DNA of 46,765 nucleotides from NCBI GenBank assembly GCA_020832825.1, contig JAJHRL010000003.1, positions 1 to 46,765 on the forward strand, read 5' to 3'. Origin of the DNA: Candidatus Aenigmatarchaeota archaeon (GTDB taxonomy: Archaea > Aenigmatarchaeota > Aenigmatarchaeia > CG10238-14 > SpSt-28). The notes below the pieces were generated by a model, which did not search any database, had not been told where the DNA came from, and saw only the letters and a list, made by a program, of their open reading frames with translations. Every line of letters starts with the position of its first letter. Position 1 is the stretch's first letter. Positions 31,685 to 40,473 of this stretch are shown piece after piece. The position numbers were made by a program, and so were the translations under genes.

Positions 31685-31820
31685 TCTTCTTCATTTCTTC
31701 TAACTCTTTCTTGAATCTCTCAATAACTCTTGGTAAATCTTTGTCTTCGACTCTAAAAATTTTTGCCGCCTCTTTTAGAATTCTGTATTTCTTTTTCAAT
31801 TCTTCAAATTCGTCTCTCAT
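31668..31820 (-). CDS. Small coiled-coil protein coupled to alaS
   Basis: The track gives 31850, but ATG 31820 forms an ATGA overlap with the alaS stop, so I read 50 residues. The section ILKEAAKIFRVEDKDLPRVIERFKKELEEMKK repeats the pattern of the last AlaRS helix (ILKEVAEKLGVEEEKVVEASKKLFEEWKK). It may be a duplicated piece of the AlaRS linker now translated separately, or a remnant of the C-terminal part that AlaRS has lost. The reading frame and composition look coding. Confidence 0.55.
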   Translation of the reverse strand: MRDEFEELKKKYRILKEAAKIFRVEDKDLPRVIERFKKELEEMKKTNQCS

Positions 31821-34165
31821 TTTCTCAACCTTTTCCTTTCTTTCTTCCATTCCTCAAACAATTTTTTACTCGCTTCAACAACCTTTTCTTCTTCAACACC
31901 AAGTTTTTCAGCTACTTCCTTCAATATTCTCTCTTTTTCCTTCAAATAATTCAAAGCAATTTCCCCGCTACAAAATTCTATTCTAACAACACCATCTTGA
32001 ATTCTCTTTGACCTAATTATTTTTATGAATCCTACTTCCCCTGTTGAATCGCAATGCGTGCCTCCGCATGCCTCATGATCTATTTCATTTATAGATACTA
32101 TTCTCAACATTCTTTCTGAAACAGCTCCTCCTTGATATATTCCAAATCCGTATTTTTGTTCGGCTTCTTGTCTTGACAAAATCTCAGTTTTAACTATTAA
32201 GTCTCTTTCAACAATTTGATTAGCCAAACTTTCAATTTTTTCCAATTCTTCTTCACTTAAAGCATCATAGTGAGTTATATCTAGCCTTGCTTTATCTATA
32301 CCTTTGAAGGCAGAATGCTGAAATACATGTTTACCTAAGATTAACCTAGCTGCCGCGTTAAGTATGTGGGTTGCCGTATGATGTTTCTTTAAAATTTCCC
32401 TTCTTTTTCTATCAACTACACAGTGAACAATTTTGCCTTCTTCAATAGGTTCTTCCAATTTATGTAAAATCACTTTTCTGATTTTTTTCACGTCTAAGAC
32501 CTTAATTCCATTAATTTCACCAACGTCATGGAGCTGACCACCAGACTCTGGATAAAAAGCAGTTTTATCAAGCGCGACCCAATTGCCTTCAAACACTTTT
32601 AAAACTTTAGCGTTAAATTCAAAAACTTCTGGTTTTTGATAGTATAATATCTCAGTTGGTGGTAAACTGCTTACATCAAACTTTAATTCATGTTCTTTTA
32701 ACTTTCCTCCCTTATGTCTTTCTGTAACCTTGCTATAAAATTTTGGAGGAATGTTTATCCTTAAGCCTGCTTCAACGAGAAGTTCGGGATTTATTCCATA
32801 GGAATCATAAAGCGTAATCAATTCCTCTTCGCTTGGGGTTCTATTCTCTTTGAGTAAAATTTCAACTATCTTCTTCATTTTTTCCCTAGATTTTTTATAT
32901 CTTTCCATCTCGATTTTGATAGCTTTCTCTACATACTCTCTGCTCTCTTCAAGTTTTGGAAAAAGTTTTTTTAGATAATCAACATGCCAATTCATTATGT
33001 CTAAAACATTAATATCCCATTTGAATCTATCTATAAGGCTTAGTGCTCTTCTCAAAATAACTCTCAAGTTATAACCACCGCCAACATTGCTTATTACTGC
33101 GCCATCCGATAAAGCAAAAAGCAATGCCCTCGAATGATCTACTATAGAATAAAGAGCTTGTAATGGTTCAATATTTTTTTCTAACTCTTCTAATGATATA
33201 CCAAGCCGAGTTGCTATTTTTTTCTTAGCGGAAATCATATCCTCTATTTCATCTACATTTATCCTTCCAGAAATTTTAGCATACTTGAGAAAAAGGTTCT
33301 CATCATAATTTATTCCAATCACTTTCTTCAATTTCTCGATTATCGGTTTAAAAACTACATCATAGCTTGTGGGAGTTCCGTGTGTTATCCATGTTAGTCT
33401 TTCTAAACCTGCACCCATGTCTATTACTTTAACTTCCATTTCCCTGTACTTTTCAGGAGTCCCCTCAAATTGAGTAAAAACAGTATTTCCGAGCTCAAGA
33501 CCTCTTACATGATACTCCAGAGACGGACCAAATGCGACTGGACTAAGCCAAATATCTTCAATAAAAACTATTTCTTCTTTTGGTATTCCAAGAATTTTTG
33601 TTAAAAACTCAAAATCTAATTCAATAGCTTCATTTTTCCAATATCCGCTTTTCCCGTCGAAAAGAGATGTTTGCTGAACCATCAAAAATGAGGTATAAGA
33701 TCTACCATTTACTCCAACATTTTGTATGTCGTTAAATCTAAGGCATGGTTGAAGCATAATAGTTGGATTTGCGGGAGCTTCAAAATTCAAGTTACCATTC
33801 TCATCAATCCTATAAAAATTTACAATTCCTGCATCTGTAAAATAGAGAGAGGGCCACCACCTACATAATATTGGATAGGCATTCAAGAAAGTATGACCTC
33901 TCTTAACAAAAAAGTCTTTTATACGTTCCCAAGCCTCAAAATACTCCATTCTCTTTTTCGTTGGCGGATCACCAATAAAATCGTAAGATCTACAGGATGA
34001 GTCATTACAAGTTTCTTGATTAGTTAGACTCCAAAAATATTTTCCACAATTTTTGCACTGCTTTCTTTCAAACCCTTCTCTTTCAAACAATTCAACTTTC
34101 CAGTATTTCTCTGGCTCTTTTTGGAAGATTCTCAATATCTCAAGCTTATTGGTCATATTCCTCAT
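31817..34165 (-). CDS. alaS: Alanyl-tRNA synthetase, archaeal type, lacking the C-terminal domain
   Basis: This 782-residue AlaRS has an N-terminal archaeal zinc-binding part (CKNCGKYFWSLTNQETC), class II catalytic core (FTDAGIVNFYRI, FNDIQNVG, DMGAGLERLTW), and the editing domain with HHTATHILN and CGGTHCDSTGE metal ligands, all intact. It ends at FEEWKKERKRLRK, the start of the linker that normally leads into the ~120-150 residue C-Ala dimerisation/tRNA-elbow domain (archaeal enzymes have about 900 residues). The enzyme should still charge and edit but may be monomeric. Its stop overlaps the small coiled-coil ORF. Confidence 0.95.
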   Translation of the reverse strand: MRNMTNKLEILRIFQKEPEKYWKVELFEREGFERKQCKNCGKYFWSLTNQETCNDSSCRSYDFIGDPPTKKRMEYFEAWERIKDFFVKRGHTFLNAYPILCRWWPSLYFTDAGIVNFYRIDENGNLNFEAPANPTIMLQPCLRFNDIQNVGVNGRSYTSFLMVQQTSLFDGKSGYWKNEAIELDFEFLTKILGIPKEEIVFIEDIWLSPVAFGPSLEYHVRGLELGNTVFTQFEGTPEKYREMEVKVIDMGAGLERLTWITHGTPTSYDVVFKPIIEKLKKVIGINYDENLFLKYAKISGRINVDEIEDMISAKKKIATRLGISLEELEKNIEPLQALYSIVDHSRALLFALSDGAVISNVGGGYNLRVILRRALSLIDRFKWDINVLDIMNWHVDYLKKLFPKLEESREYVEKAIKIEMERYKKSREKMKKIVEILLKENRTPSEEELITLYDSYGINPELLVEAGLRINIPPKFYSKVTERHKGGKLKEHELKFDVSSLPPTEILYYQKPEVFEFNAKVLKVFEGNWVALDKTAFYPESGGQLHDVGEINGIKVLDVKKIRKVILHKLEEPIEEGKIVHCVVDRKRREILKKHHTATHILNAAARLILGKHVFQHSAFKGIDKARLDITHYDALSEEELEKIESLANQIVERDLIVKTEILSRQEAEQKYGFGIYQGGAVSERMLRIVSINEIDHEACGGTHCDSTGEVGFIKIIRSKRIQDGVVRIEFCSGEIALNYLKEKERILKEVAEKLGVEEEKVVEASKKLFEEWKKERKRLRK

Positions 34166-34226
34166 TTTTTTGTAGGGTTTTAAACTTTAGATTGAATTTT
34201 AAATGCTAATCCAAAAAATTAATATT

Positions 34227-34318
34227 GGGCTCGTAGCTTAGCCTGGTGGAGCACCCGCCTTATATGGCGATGCTCCTAGGAAAGCGGGGGGTCGTGGGTT
34301 CAAATCCCACCGAGCCCA
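34227..34318 (+). tRNA. tRNA-Ile(TAT) with a canonical 37/38 intron
   Basis: Acceptor GGGCTCG/CGAGCCC, discriminator A, D arm GCTT...GGAGC, anticodon stem CCCGC/GCGGG, T arm GTGGG-TTCAAAT-CCCAC. The 18-base intron (34265-34282) has a textbook BHB: central helix CTTA/TAGG and three-base bulges TAT and AAA, which place the cut after position 37. The anticodon is therefore TAT (34261-34263), reading AUA directly. A TATA-like ttttaaat lies about 26 bases before the 5' end. Confidence 0.92.
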
Positions 34319-34356
34319 CTACTTCATTCTTATTAGTATGGGAGATAAAAATAGAA

Positions 34357-35250
34357 ATGAACAGTGGGCAAACAAGCGAGGAGAAAAAGAGCTCTCCTAT
34401 AACTCTTCTAGTAATTATTGGCCTCGCTACTGTTTTCGTAGTACTTATTTTTGCTATGTTTACTCCTTCTTCCAAATCCTCCCGTCAAATTGCAAGTATA
34501 GTAGCAAAGTTCAATGGAAATACAACTTTGAAGTCAAACAGTTTTTTCAACTTAAATTTCACAATCGGTAACCCTTATGACATTTCACTAGAGAACGTAA
34601 GAATATGGGTAGAGGCTGCTCCTGAATTGTTTAGTTTCTCCTATAATCCTTTAAATGAAACTACTACTTTGAGAAGTTTTTCCTCAATTTTACCGAGAAA
34701 AAATGTAACTTACTTCTTGGCAAATGTTAAAGTTGAAAGAGTATATACGCAAATGAAGAACATTCCTGTAGTTCTGAAAATTTTATACACTTCAAAAATT
34801 TCAAAAAATTTCACTATAAATGTTGCTAGGAAAGAGGCTTTAAAGTGGTATGGTGGTGTTGAAAATTTGGGAATAAAAAGTTTAGGAAAAAACGAGAAAG
34901 CGCCTCTTGTTATTTCTTTCTTGTTTGATCCTAAAAGGTTTATTTTCGAAAAAGGAAAGAACGAAGTTGCTACATTTAAGATAGTTATCGAAGATGTAGG
35001 AGGTGGAAGATGCGTAAAAGATATGAAAATTAAAGGCAGCAGCAATGCAAATTTAGTATGTAAATATGAAAACAATAAGCTTGTAGGTTCTTTCGAGTTT
35101 TTAGCAAAACCATCGAAAAAGATAGAGATACCATGCAACTATACATTTTCATATCTAGAAAACAGAAATTTTGACAGTGTGCCTTCCTCTCTTGAAGTAA
35201 GTTGCGAATATTTAGAAACCAAAACCTTTTTATTCACGATAGCTCCTTAA
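34357..35250 (+). CDS. Membrane-anchored exported protein, unknown
   Basis: The track start at 34246 lies inside tRNA-Ile; ATG 34357 (MNSGQTSEEKKSSP) is the likely start, giving 297 residues. A charged N-terminus is followed by one membrane helix (ITLLVIIGLATVFVVLIFAMF) and an outer region with two beta-sandwich-like sections (FNLNFTIGNPYDISLENVRIWVEA and VATFKIVIEDVGGGRCVKDMKIKG) of the CARDB/COG1361 style, many sequons and four cysteines. It is probably a surface protein. Confidence 0.62.
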   Translation: MNSGQTSEEKKSSPITLLVIIGLATVFVVLIFAMFTPSSKSSRQIASIVAKFNGNTTLKSNSFFNLNFTIGNPYDISLENVRIWVEAAPELFSFSYNPLNETTTLRSFSSILPRKNVTYFLANVKVERVYTQMKNIPVVLKILYTSKISKNFTINVARKEALKWYGGVENLGIKSLGKNEKAPLVISFLFDPKRFIFEKGKNEVATFKIVIEDVGGGRCVKDMKIKGSSNANLVCKYENNKLVGSFEFLAKPSKKIEIPCNYTFSYLENRNFDSVPSSLEVSCEYLETKTFLFTIAP

Positions 35251-35257
35251 TCAAACT

Positions 35258-36427
35258 TCACGCTCTATGAACAATCTCAATTACATCCCCATCTTTAAGC
35301 TCATACTCAGATGAAAGCCTCATCTTAGTTCTAGCATCAATGCCACAAATAAATTTTTCCCCAATTTCTGTATGTATAGAAAATGCAAGCTCTTTAAGTG
35401 TTGTTCCTTTTCTAACTAATAAAGCATCAGGTAAAATATTTCCTTTCGTATCAGAGAGCCTATCTTTATTGGCAACAGGATAGACAACTATGTAACCTAG
35501 CACTTCGAAAACTGTAAAGTTTAATGCTTTTTGAATCCCTGTTGATCCAAACTTTTTGAGTACATTTTCCTTTATTAATTCCAACGCTTTTTGTTGCTCA
35601 TAGGTTAGGTTGCCTTTAATGACAAAATTTTCGCTTCCTGGAAAGTAGTCTATTAATCCTTTAGCAGCAGCTAGTCTTAAAGCAATCTCAGCCTCAGCAC
35701 TAGCTGGGATTATGTTTTTGTACCTATCCTTTAGTCTCTCGTAGTTTTTTTGTGCACTTTCCAAGTCTACCTTATTCGCAACAATAATTATAGGCTTTGA
35801 AATTTCCCTCAGACACCTAGCAAAATCTTCTAGATTTTCTATTCCACAAATCTCTAGAGCTCTTTCTATCTCTTTCCTTTCCACTTCCAACCCACTTAGT
35901 TGCTTCATTAGAATGGTAATTAATTCCTCTTTGGAGAGATTTTTCAACCTTGATTTATATTTTTCAATTCCCCTCTCTATAATACTTCTAAACCACGCAT
36001 TTATCTCATTCTCAACAAATTCTATATCCTTCTCAACATCATAGTTTTCAGTCGGTTTTCCTTCTTCATCCGTCAAACCAGAAAAGTCTACAACATGAAT
36101 TAAAGCCTTCGTTTTTCTTGCCTCATCTAAAAACCTTAAACCTAATCCTTTTCCTTCATGTGCTCCAGGAACTATTCCTGGCAGATCCCATAATTCTATT
36201 GGAATAAATCTTATACCATTTATACAAGCTCCCTGTTTTGGGTTACACTTTACGTTGAACTCCTTACATACGCATTCTTTAGTTACATATGCTATAGCTA
36301 TATTTGGTTTAAGTGTAGTAAAAGGAACTGGTGATATTTTAACATCTTGTAGTGTTGCAGCCTTCAAAAAGGAGGATTTCCCCGCATTCGGTTTGCCAAC
36401 TAATCCAATTTCTATCATTTCCTTCAA
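35258..36427 (-). CDS. ychF: YchF-type GTP/ATP-binding protein with TGS domain
   Basis: This 389-residue Obg-family GTPase has G1 GLVGKPNAGKSSFLKAAT, G2 with PFTTLKPN, G3 WDLPGIVPGAHEGKGLG, G4 NKVD and a C-terminal TGS domain (DALLVRKGTTLKELAFSIH...DGDVIEIVHRA). It matches archaeal YchF-like proteins of MJ1332 type, including a cysteine-rich insertion after the switch region (CVCKEFNVKCNPKQGAC). It is associated with ribosomes. All G motifs are intact, unlike in the TGS protein at 2137-2991. Confidence 0.92.
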   Translation of the reverse strand: MKEMIEIGLVGKPNAGKSSFLKAATLQDVKISPVPFTTLKPNIAIAYVTKECVCKEFNVKCNPKQGACINGIRFIPIELWDLPGIVPGAHEGKGLGLRFLDEARKTKALIHVVDFSGLTDEEGKPTENYDVEKDIEFVENEINAWFRSIIERGIEKYKSRLKNLSKEELITILMKQLSGLEVERKEIERALEICGIENLEDFARCLREISKPIIIVANKVDLESAQKNYERLKDRYKNIIPASAEAEIALRLAAAKGLIDYFPGSENFVIKGNLTYEQQKALELIKENVLKKFGSTGIQKALNFTVFEVLGYIVVYPVANKDRLSDTKGNILPDALLVRKGTTLKELAFSIHTEIGEKFICGIDARTKMRLSSEYELKDGDVIEIVHRA

Positions 36428-36456
36428 TTAATTAAAAAAAAAAATAAAAATAAAGT

Positions 36457-37056
36457 TTAAAGGGGTAGTGATGTAGTTCTGAATGAACTGAAGAGTTGAA
36501 GTAGTGAAGAAAGTGAAACTGATCTAGAGATGTAAATTGCCAGTGTTAAGTAAAAGGTTGCACCAACTGCTAGCATGAGTAAGCTTACTGCTACCCAAAT
36601 TGTAACTATATCTAGCTTGAAACTTTCCTTTAAAACTCTAAACGCCCCAGCAAAAGCAATTGCGAAATAAAGGGTAAAAAGTAAAGCTCCTAGAGCTACT
36701 GCAACCTTTTCTTGCCATCTGAAGATTACCGAAATCAATAGCGAAGAGAAAGCTACTCCAAAGAAAGGATAGACGAAAGCTATTAAAGCACCTGTAAAAT
36801 CTCCTTTACCTCCAAGTGTTGTTAGAATGGTTTGGGTAAAGAAGGCAACCACTAAAGTTCCTATTATTCCTCCGGTAAGGACTAGAGGTATTAGCGAAAA
36901 ATTCTGTGAAGGTAATCCTAGAGCTAAACTAAGAAAAATCCAGTCAATTACTAGCATTACTAACGCCTCGTTTGCATTTTTTTCCTTCGCTACTTTCGCT
37001 AGCGTCTCATGCGGTGCTGTTAAAAGCTCTTTTAGGAGTCGAGCCGTTATTGGCAT
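36457..37056 (-). CDS. Yip1-domain membrane protein
   Basis: This 199-residue protein has a short cytoplasmic N-terminus (ARLLKELLTAPHETLAKVAKE, the usual archaeal Yip1 start) and five predicted membrane helices with GGKGDFTGALIAFVYPFFGVAF between the second and third, a Yip1 hallmark. The function in prokaryotes is unknown. It is followed at its 5' side by the coiled-coil gene on the same strand. Confidence 0.78.
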   Translation of the reverse strand: MPITARLLKELLTAPHETLAKVAKEKNANEALVMLVIDWIFLSLALGLPSQNFSLIPLVLTGGIIGTLVVAFFTQTILTTLGGKGDFTGALIAFVYPFFGVAFSSLLISVIFRWQEKVAVALGALLFTLYFAIAFAGAFRVLKESFKLDIVTIWVAVSLLMLAVGATFYLTLAIYISRSVSLSSLLQLFSSFRTTSLPL

Positions 37057-37086
37057 AATGGTTGTTAAATTTTATATTTAAATGCT

Positions 37087-37332
37087 TCAAGCTTCTTCTT
37101 TTGCCATTTGATAAATCTCTCTTACCATCTTCTCTATACTTGAGATTTTCTCCGCTAGCAACTCATATTGAAGTTTTAAAGCGTCTATCTTTGCCATCAA
37201 GATTTCCATTTCTGGTTTTTGTTTCTCTTGAGTTGGTGCTTCTACATTTTTTACTTGCTGCAGTTGTTGGATAGGCGGAAAAACGGGCTCTTCCTTCTTC
37301 TCCTTTCTAAACGGGTTTCTAATCTTAAACAT
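37087..37332 (-). CDS. Small coiled-coil protein
   Basis: This 81-residue protein has a basic N-terminus (MFKIRNPFRKEKKEEP), a P/Q-rich linker and a C-terminal helix with heptad spacing (ILMAKIDALKLQYELLAEKISSIEKMVREIYQMAKE). No membrane segment is present. A single charged helix with a basic tail suggests a membrane- or nucleic-acid-associated adaptor. It is on the same strand as, and between, the Yip1 gene and the tandem paralogues, so it may be part of one transcript. Confidence 0.55.
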   Translation of the reverse strand: MFKIRNPFRKEKKEEPVFPPIQQLQQVKNVEAPTQEKQKPEMEILMAKIDALKLQYELLAEKISSIEKMVREIYQMAKEEA

Positions 37333-37360
37333 TCTTGATTTTGCTTCTCTAACTTAAAAG

Positions 37361-37858
37361 CTATTCTAACTTAAGCAAAGATTTATAAGCTCGTAGAATC
37401 TTCTCGATCATCTCGCTACACATTTTTATATACTGTCTCCTTACTCTAAAGTAAAAAAAGAAATTGTAGAGCCAGAGAAGAGTTTTATAAAACGATGACT
37501 GTTGAAATGGTGTAATCAGCTTAAATTCAGTTTTAAGTTTACCTCCAATAAGGATAGTAAGCGTTCCATCTTTAGATGGATCTGTAGGTTGATTTCCGTC
37601 CATTACTATTTCAAAATAAATAGTGCTTCTTGCATCCATTCTTTTCTCAACAATTATTCTTGCATGAAATCCTCTTGGGTCAGAAGCTATACTCCACACA
37701 AATTCCCTTTCCTGATAATCTGCAGGATCGATCTCAATAGCTGCACGAAGAAGGCTATAAGCGGATTGATAAGCTTGGAATGGATTTGGTCCTTTATATA
37801 CAATTTTGACATGTCTCTCTGGAGCCAAACAATCGTCTTCTAAAATCCATACTGGCAT
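37361..37858 (-). CDS. Unknown protein, paralogue of the upstream neighbour
   Basis: This 165-residue protein has no recognised motif. It aligns along its full length with the next gene upstream: EDDCL near the N-terminus, KIVYKGPNPFQAYQSAYSLL, YQEREFVWS, a central basic section, DGTLTILIGGKLKTEF, and a helical C-terminus with aromatic pairs (LLWLYNFFFYFRVRRQY) and KMCSEMIEKIL. The fold looks like alternating strands followed by two helices, comparable to SRPBCC/START-like proteins, but this is not shown. It lies one base after its paralogue. Confidence 0.62.
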   Translation of the reverse strand: MPVWILEDDCLAPERHVKIVYKGPNPFQAYQSAYSLLRAAIEIDPADYQEREFVWSIASDPRGFHARIIVEKRMDARSTIYFEIVMDGNQPTDPSKDGTLTILIGGKLKTEFKLITPFQQSSFYKTLLWLYNFFFYFRVRRQYIKMCSEMIEKILRAYKSLLKLE

Positions 37859-37859
37859 A

Positions 37860-38408
37860 TTATCTCCTAGGTAGCGTATTTAGAAACTCTTTAATCGAGG
37901 AATGTAACTGCATCATGAGATTTGCACACTCTCGTTTATACTTCATTCTAGCTTCTTCATATATGAATTTATGATAAAACGTCCTAAAAAGTTCGTAAAG
38001 CAAACTTCTTTGCCAAAGTGTATCTTGTGGATACTCTGTTCTTAGCATACCCTCAATAGTAATAGAAAGATCTCCTTCCTTTCCTACTTCCTTACTTGGC
38101 CTTATTTTTCCTTTCATCGTTACACTTATTTGAATGTAGCTAAACCTATCCATATCTTTTATTACATCAAACCTTACAGAGAATTTTTCTTCCATTCCTT
38201 CTCTCATCCAACTAAAATCTCTTTCTATTATTTCGGTTTCCGGAACTTTGGTTATTTGAGATAGAATCTTTTTTGTTTGATAGTATGCTGCTTGAGGATT
38301 TGGACCGGAATATTCTAAAGTTATAAACTTCTTGCCTGGAAAAGGAGACCCAGGCACTTCCAAACAATCCTCATGAATTACCAACTTTGTTCTCGCAAAT
38401 ATTGGCAT
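37860..38408 (-). CDS. Unknown protein, paralogue of the downstream neighbour
   Basis: This 182-residue relative of 37361-37858 has matching blocks HEDCLEVPG, FITLEYSGPNPQAAYYQTKKIL, IIERDFSWMREGMEEKFSVRFDV, DLSITIEGMLRTEYPQDTLWQ, LLYELFRTFYHKFIYEEARMKYKRECANLMMQL. Both retain the E-D-C-L motif near the N-terminus, the G-P-N-P turn and the L-x-T/R-E section, which suggests a shared function and possibly a heterodimer. There is no membrane helix, but an aromatic-rich helix may touch a membrane. It is divergent from the 38520 ORF and the 590-residue gene. Confidence 0.62.
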   Translation of the reverse strand: MPIFARTKLVIHEDCLEVPGSPFPGKKFITLEYSGPNPQAAYYQTKKILSQITKVPETEIIERDFSWMREGMEEKFSVRFDVIKDMDRFSYIQISVTMKGKIRPSKEVGKEGDLSITIEGMLRTEYPQDTLWQRSLLYELFRTFYHKFIYEEARMKYKRECANLMMQLHSSIKEFLNTLPRR

Positions 38409-38519
38409 AAATATTTTTTGATGCTACATTAATATTATTTATGGAGCAACCACATTATACAACTCAAACAATTTTGGTAAATATTTTCCTCTGTTGTGTT
38501 TACTTTTTGAGGTGAAAAA

Positions 38520-38699
38520 ATGCAGAAAATTGTTGGATTTATGTTAATCTTGATTGGTCTTTCCATGATAATTTTTTTTCCATTTTTAGACAGATATCAA
38601 CCTGAAGAAATGGCCAAAACTGCTGCCTTAATTGGAGCAATACTAACTTTTGCTGGAATTTTTCTTCTCAAAAGTTAATATTCACAAATAAAAATTAGT
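38520..38699 (+). CDS. Small membrane protein, possibly frameshifted
   Basis: The ATG follows GGTGAAAAA. The open frame gives 59 residues: MQKIVGFMLILIGLSMIIFFPFLDRYQPEEMAKTAALIGA, then a hydrophilic tail NTNFCWNFSSQ ending at TAG 38697-38699. Deleting one A in gcaaat at 38638-38642 would instead continue as ILTFAGIFLLKS-stop, a natural second membrane helix ending at 38679. I therefore suspect a one-base assembly error or a real frameshift in a two-helix protein of about 52 residues. It lies just before the 590-residue gene. Confidence 0.5.
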
Positions 38700-38700
38700 T

Positions 38701-40473
38701 ATGATTGAGTATCCGCGTTATCCTGCAGATTTTCCTCCGAAGATGAGACCTGGGGAAGGAGTAAATTCAAATCCCAATGATCAAAATGAAACTTTGGTTT
38801 ATAGTGCTCCGTTAGGAGGATGTACTAAAGTTTACTACAGTCTGATGGTTTGGCTTGGAACATGGGGGTTTCAAACCTTCAAAGTTGAAGAGAGCATATT
38901 CGTTTCTCCAGTAAATAAGAATTACTATGAAATCGTGTTAGGAGAGAAAGAAAGACTGGCCCAGCAGATTAAAACTGGTTTAACAAGCATTGCTCAAGCT
39001 TATGCGGATCTTGAGCTAATTTTACATGATCTAAGAAAGTACAAAGAATATGTAAGGCTTTTCAACGAAATTGAAGAAGCAGAAAATATTTTAAAGAAAG
39101 AAAAAGATGAAAAGAAAATTGAAGAGGCGAAAAATAAGAAGATAAAGGCCTTACAAACATTAAGATCCATTTTCATAGATCAAGTTGACGTGCATACAGA
39201 TTTACCAAATGTTCCTATAGCCCTTCGCTCTATTGCTTCAAGATGGCCAACTATAATCTCAGATTTTATGAAGCTTGATAATGAAAGCAAACCAGAAGAA
39301 ATAAAATTAGATGTTTCCTATGCTGAAAAAGTTGTACTAGCTACAAAGAATAAGCTATTCTGGAGTTGGTTGGAAATGTTTAAGAATACGGTTAAACAGA
39401 GGTACGAAAGGTTAAAAGAGCTGGCTGTGGCAAGGGAAAACTCTGTAAGAGAATATAAAGAGATGCTAAAACCAATTGCAGCAAGATATAAGATGATAAA
39501 TGACATGCTTAGCTTTCCTGAAAAGAGGGGGAGAATGTATGTTCACGTTTTTAGACCAGAGGCTCAGGCTTTTTCTATAGATACTATGACTGTGTGGGCC
39601 TGGAAACCGTTTGCACCAGAGGAAAAATGGAAAGCGAGCAGGCAGCAATTTGACAAAGTACCTGCAAAACAAGCCGGTTTTACTGATGAGGAAATAGAGG
39701 AGATAAAAAAAATTCAAAAAGAGAAAGGTAAGAAGTATGTCGATGAGAATGGAATGGTAGAGGCTTTGCCAATAGAGCCTTCTATTGATGGTATTGTAAG
39801 AGAAATAGTGAGAAAAATAAATGAAGATTCGGAATATAAAAAGTTTGGAGTAAAAATTACTACGGAAGACCTTTTTGAAGCAAGAAAAAGACTTTTAGAG
39901 AGATACCGCAAACTACCTGAAGGATCTGGCGGTGTAATTTGGCCTTTTAGTCCGTATTTCGTATTTGTTGAGATTCCAATGAGAAGAACATGTCTGCTCC
40001 TGCCAGATGGTACCCAGCTTGAAAGTCTGGCTATAGAAAATTTAAGAACATATGTTAAGACTCAAAACATAATAATTGGGCACATTCTGGAGGTAATGGC
40101 AAGAGAGAAAATATTAGAGAATTACATAGGCCAACTACTAGGAGAATTTGGAATAGATAAGGAAGGGAAAGTGAAAAAAGTTGAAGAAATGTTAAAGGAG
40201 GAGTTTCCCTATATTTATGGAGAAGTTAAAAAAACAACGGAAACAAAAGAGAAAGAAAAGAAAGCTGGTGTGTTGGATTTTCTGAAGAAAATCATGGACT
40301 ATTTTGGAATTCAACTAACATTCTTAAGATCGTATGGACCTTACGAATTTAATGTAGCTTATCGATTAGCAAAACATTACTTTAAATTCTCTGGAGAAGT
40401 GTTTAAGCAAATCAAAAGTTTTCTTGACTCTTCTTTCCAAGTTCCAGGGGCCTCTGCGGAGGTTAAAATATGA
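38701..40473 (+). CDS. Large protein of unknown family (590 aa), cassette gene 1
   Basis: I do not recognise this family. The N-terminal ~80 residues carry tryptophan/aromatic-rich strands (GGCTKVYYSLMVWLGTWGFQTFKVEE); the middle is long charged helices (ILKKEKDEKKIEEAKNKKIKAL; YERLKELAVARENSVREYKEMLKPIAARYKMIN) that should form coiled coils, and a conserved-looking RMYVHVFRPEAQAFSIDTMTVWAWKPFAPEEKW and GVIWPFSPYFVFVEIPMRRTCLLLPDGT follow. The C-terminal part again has helices and a short hydrophobic section. No membrane helix, P-loop or nuclease motif is seen. Its last four bases (ATGA) overlap the next gene, so the two proteins are probably made together and may form a complex. Confidence 0.62.
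   Translation: MIEYPRYPADFPPKMRPGEGVNSNPNDQNETLVYSAPLGGCTKVYYSLMVWLGTWGFQTFKVEESIFVSPVNKNYYEIVLGEKERLAQQIKTGLTSIAQAYADLELILHDLRKYKEYVRLFNEIEEAENILKKEKDEKKIEEAKNKKIKALQTLRSIFIDQVDVHTDLPNVPIALRSIASRWPTIISDFMKLDNESKPEEIKLDVSYAEKVVLATKNKLFWSWLEMFKNTVKQRYERLKELAVARENSVREYKEMLKPIAARYKMINDMLSFPEKRGRMYVHVFRPEAQAFSIDTMTVWAWKPFAPEEKWKASRQQFDKVPAKQAGFTDEEIEEIKKIQKEKGKKYVDENGMVEALPIEPSIDGIVREIVRKINEDSEYKKFGVKITTEDLFEARKRLLERYRKLPEGSGGVIWPFSPYFVFVEIPMRRTCLLLPDGTQLESLAIENLRTYVKTQNIIIGHILEVMAREKILENYIGQLLGEFGIDKEGKVKKVEEMLKEEFPYIYGEVKKTTETKEKEKKAGVLDFLKKIMDYFGIQLTFLRSYGPYEFNVAYRLAKHYFKFSGEVFKQIKSFLDSSFQVPGASAEVKI

Noticed and set aside
34246-34356. N-terminal extension of the exported protein ORF
   Set aside because: It reads through tRNA-Ile, and the residues are low quality; ATG 34357 gives a normal anchor protein.
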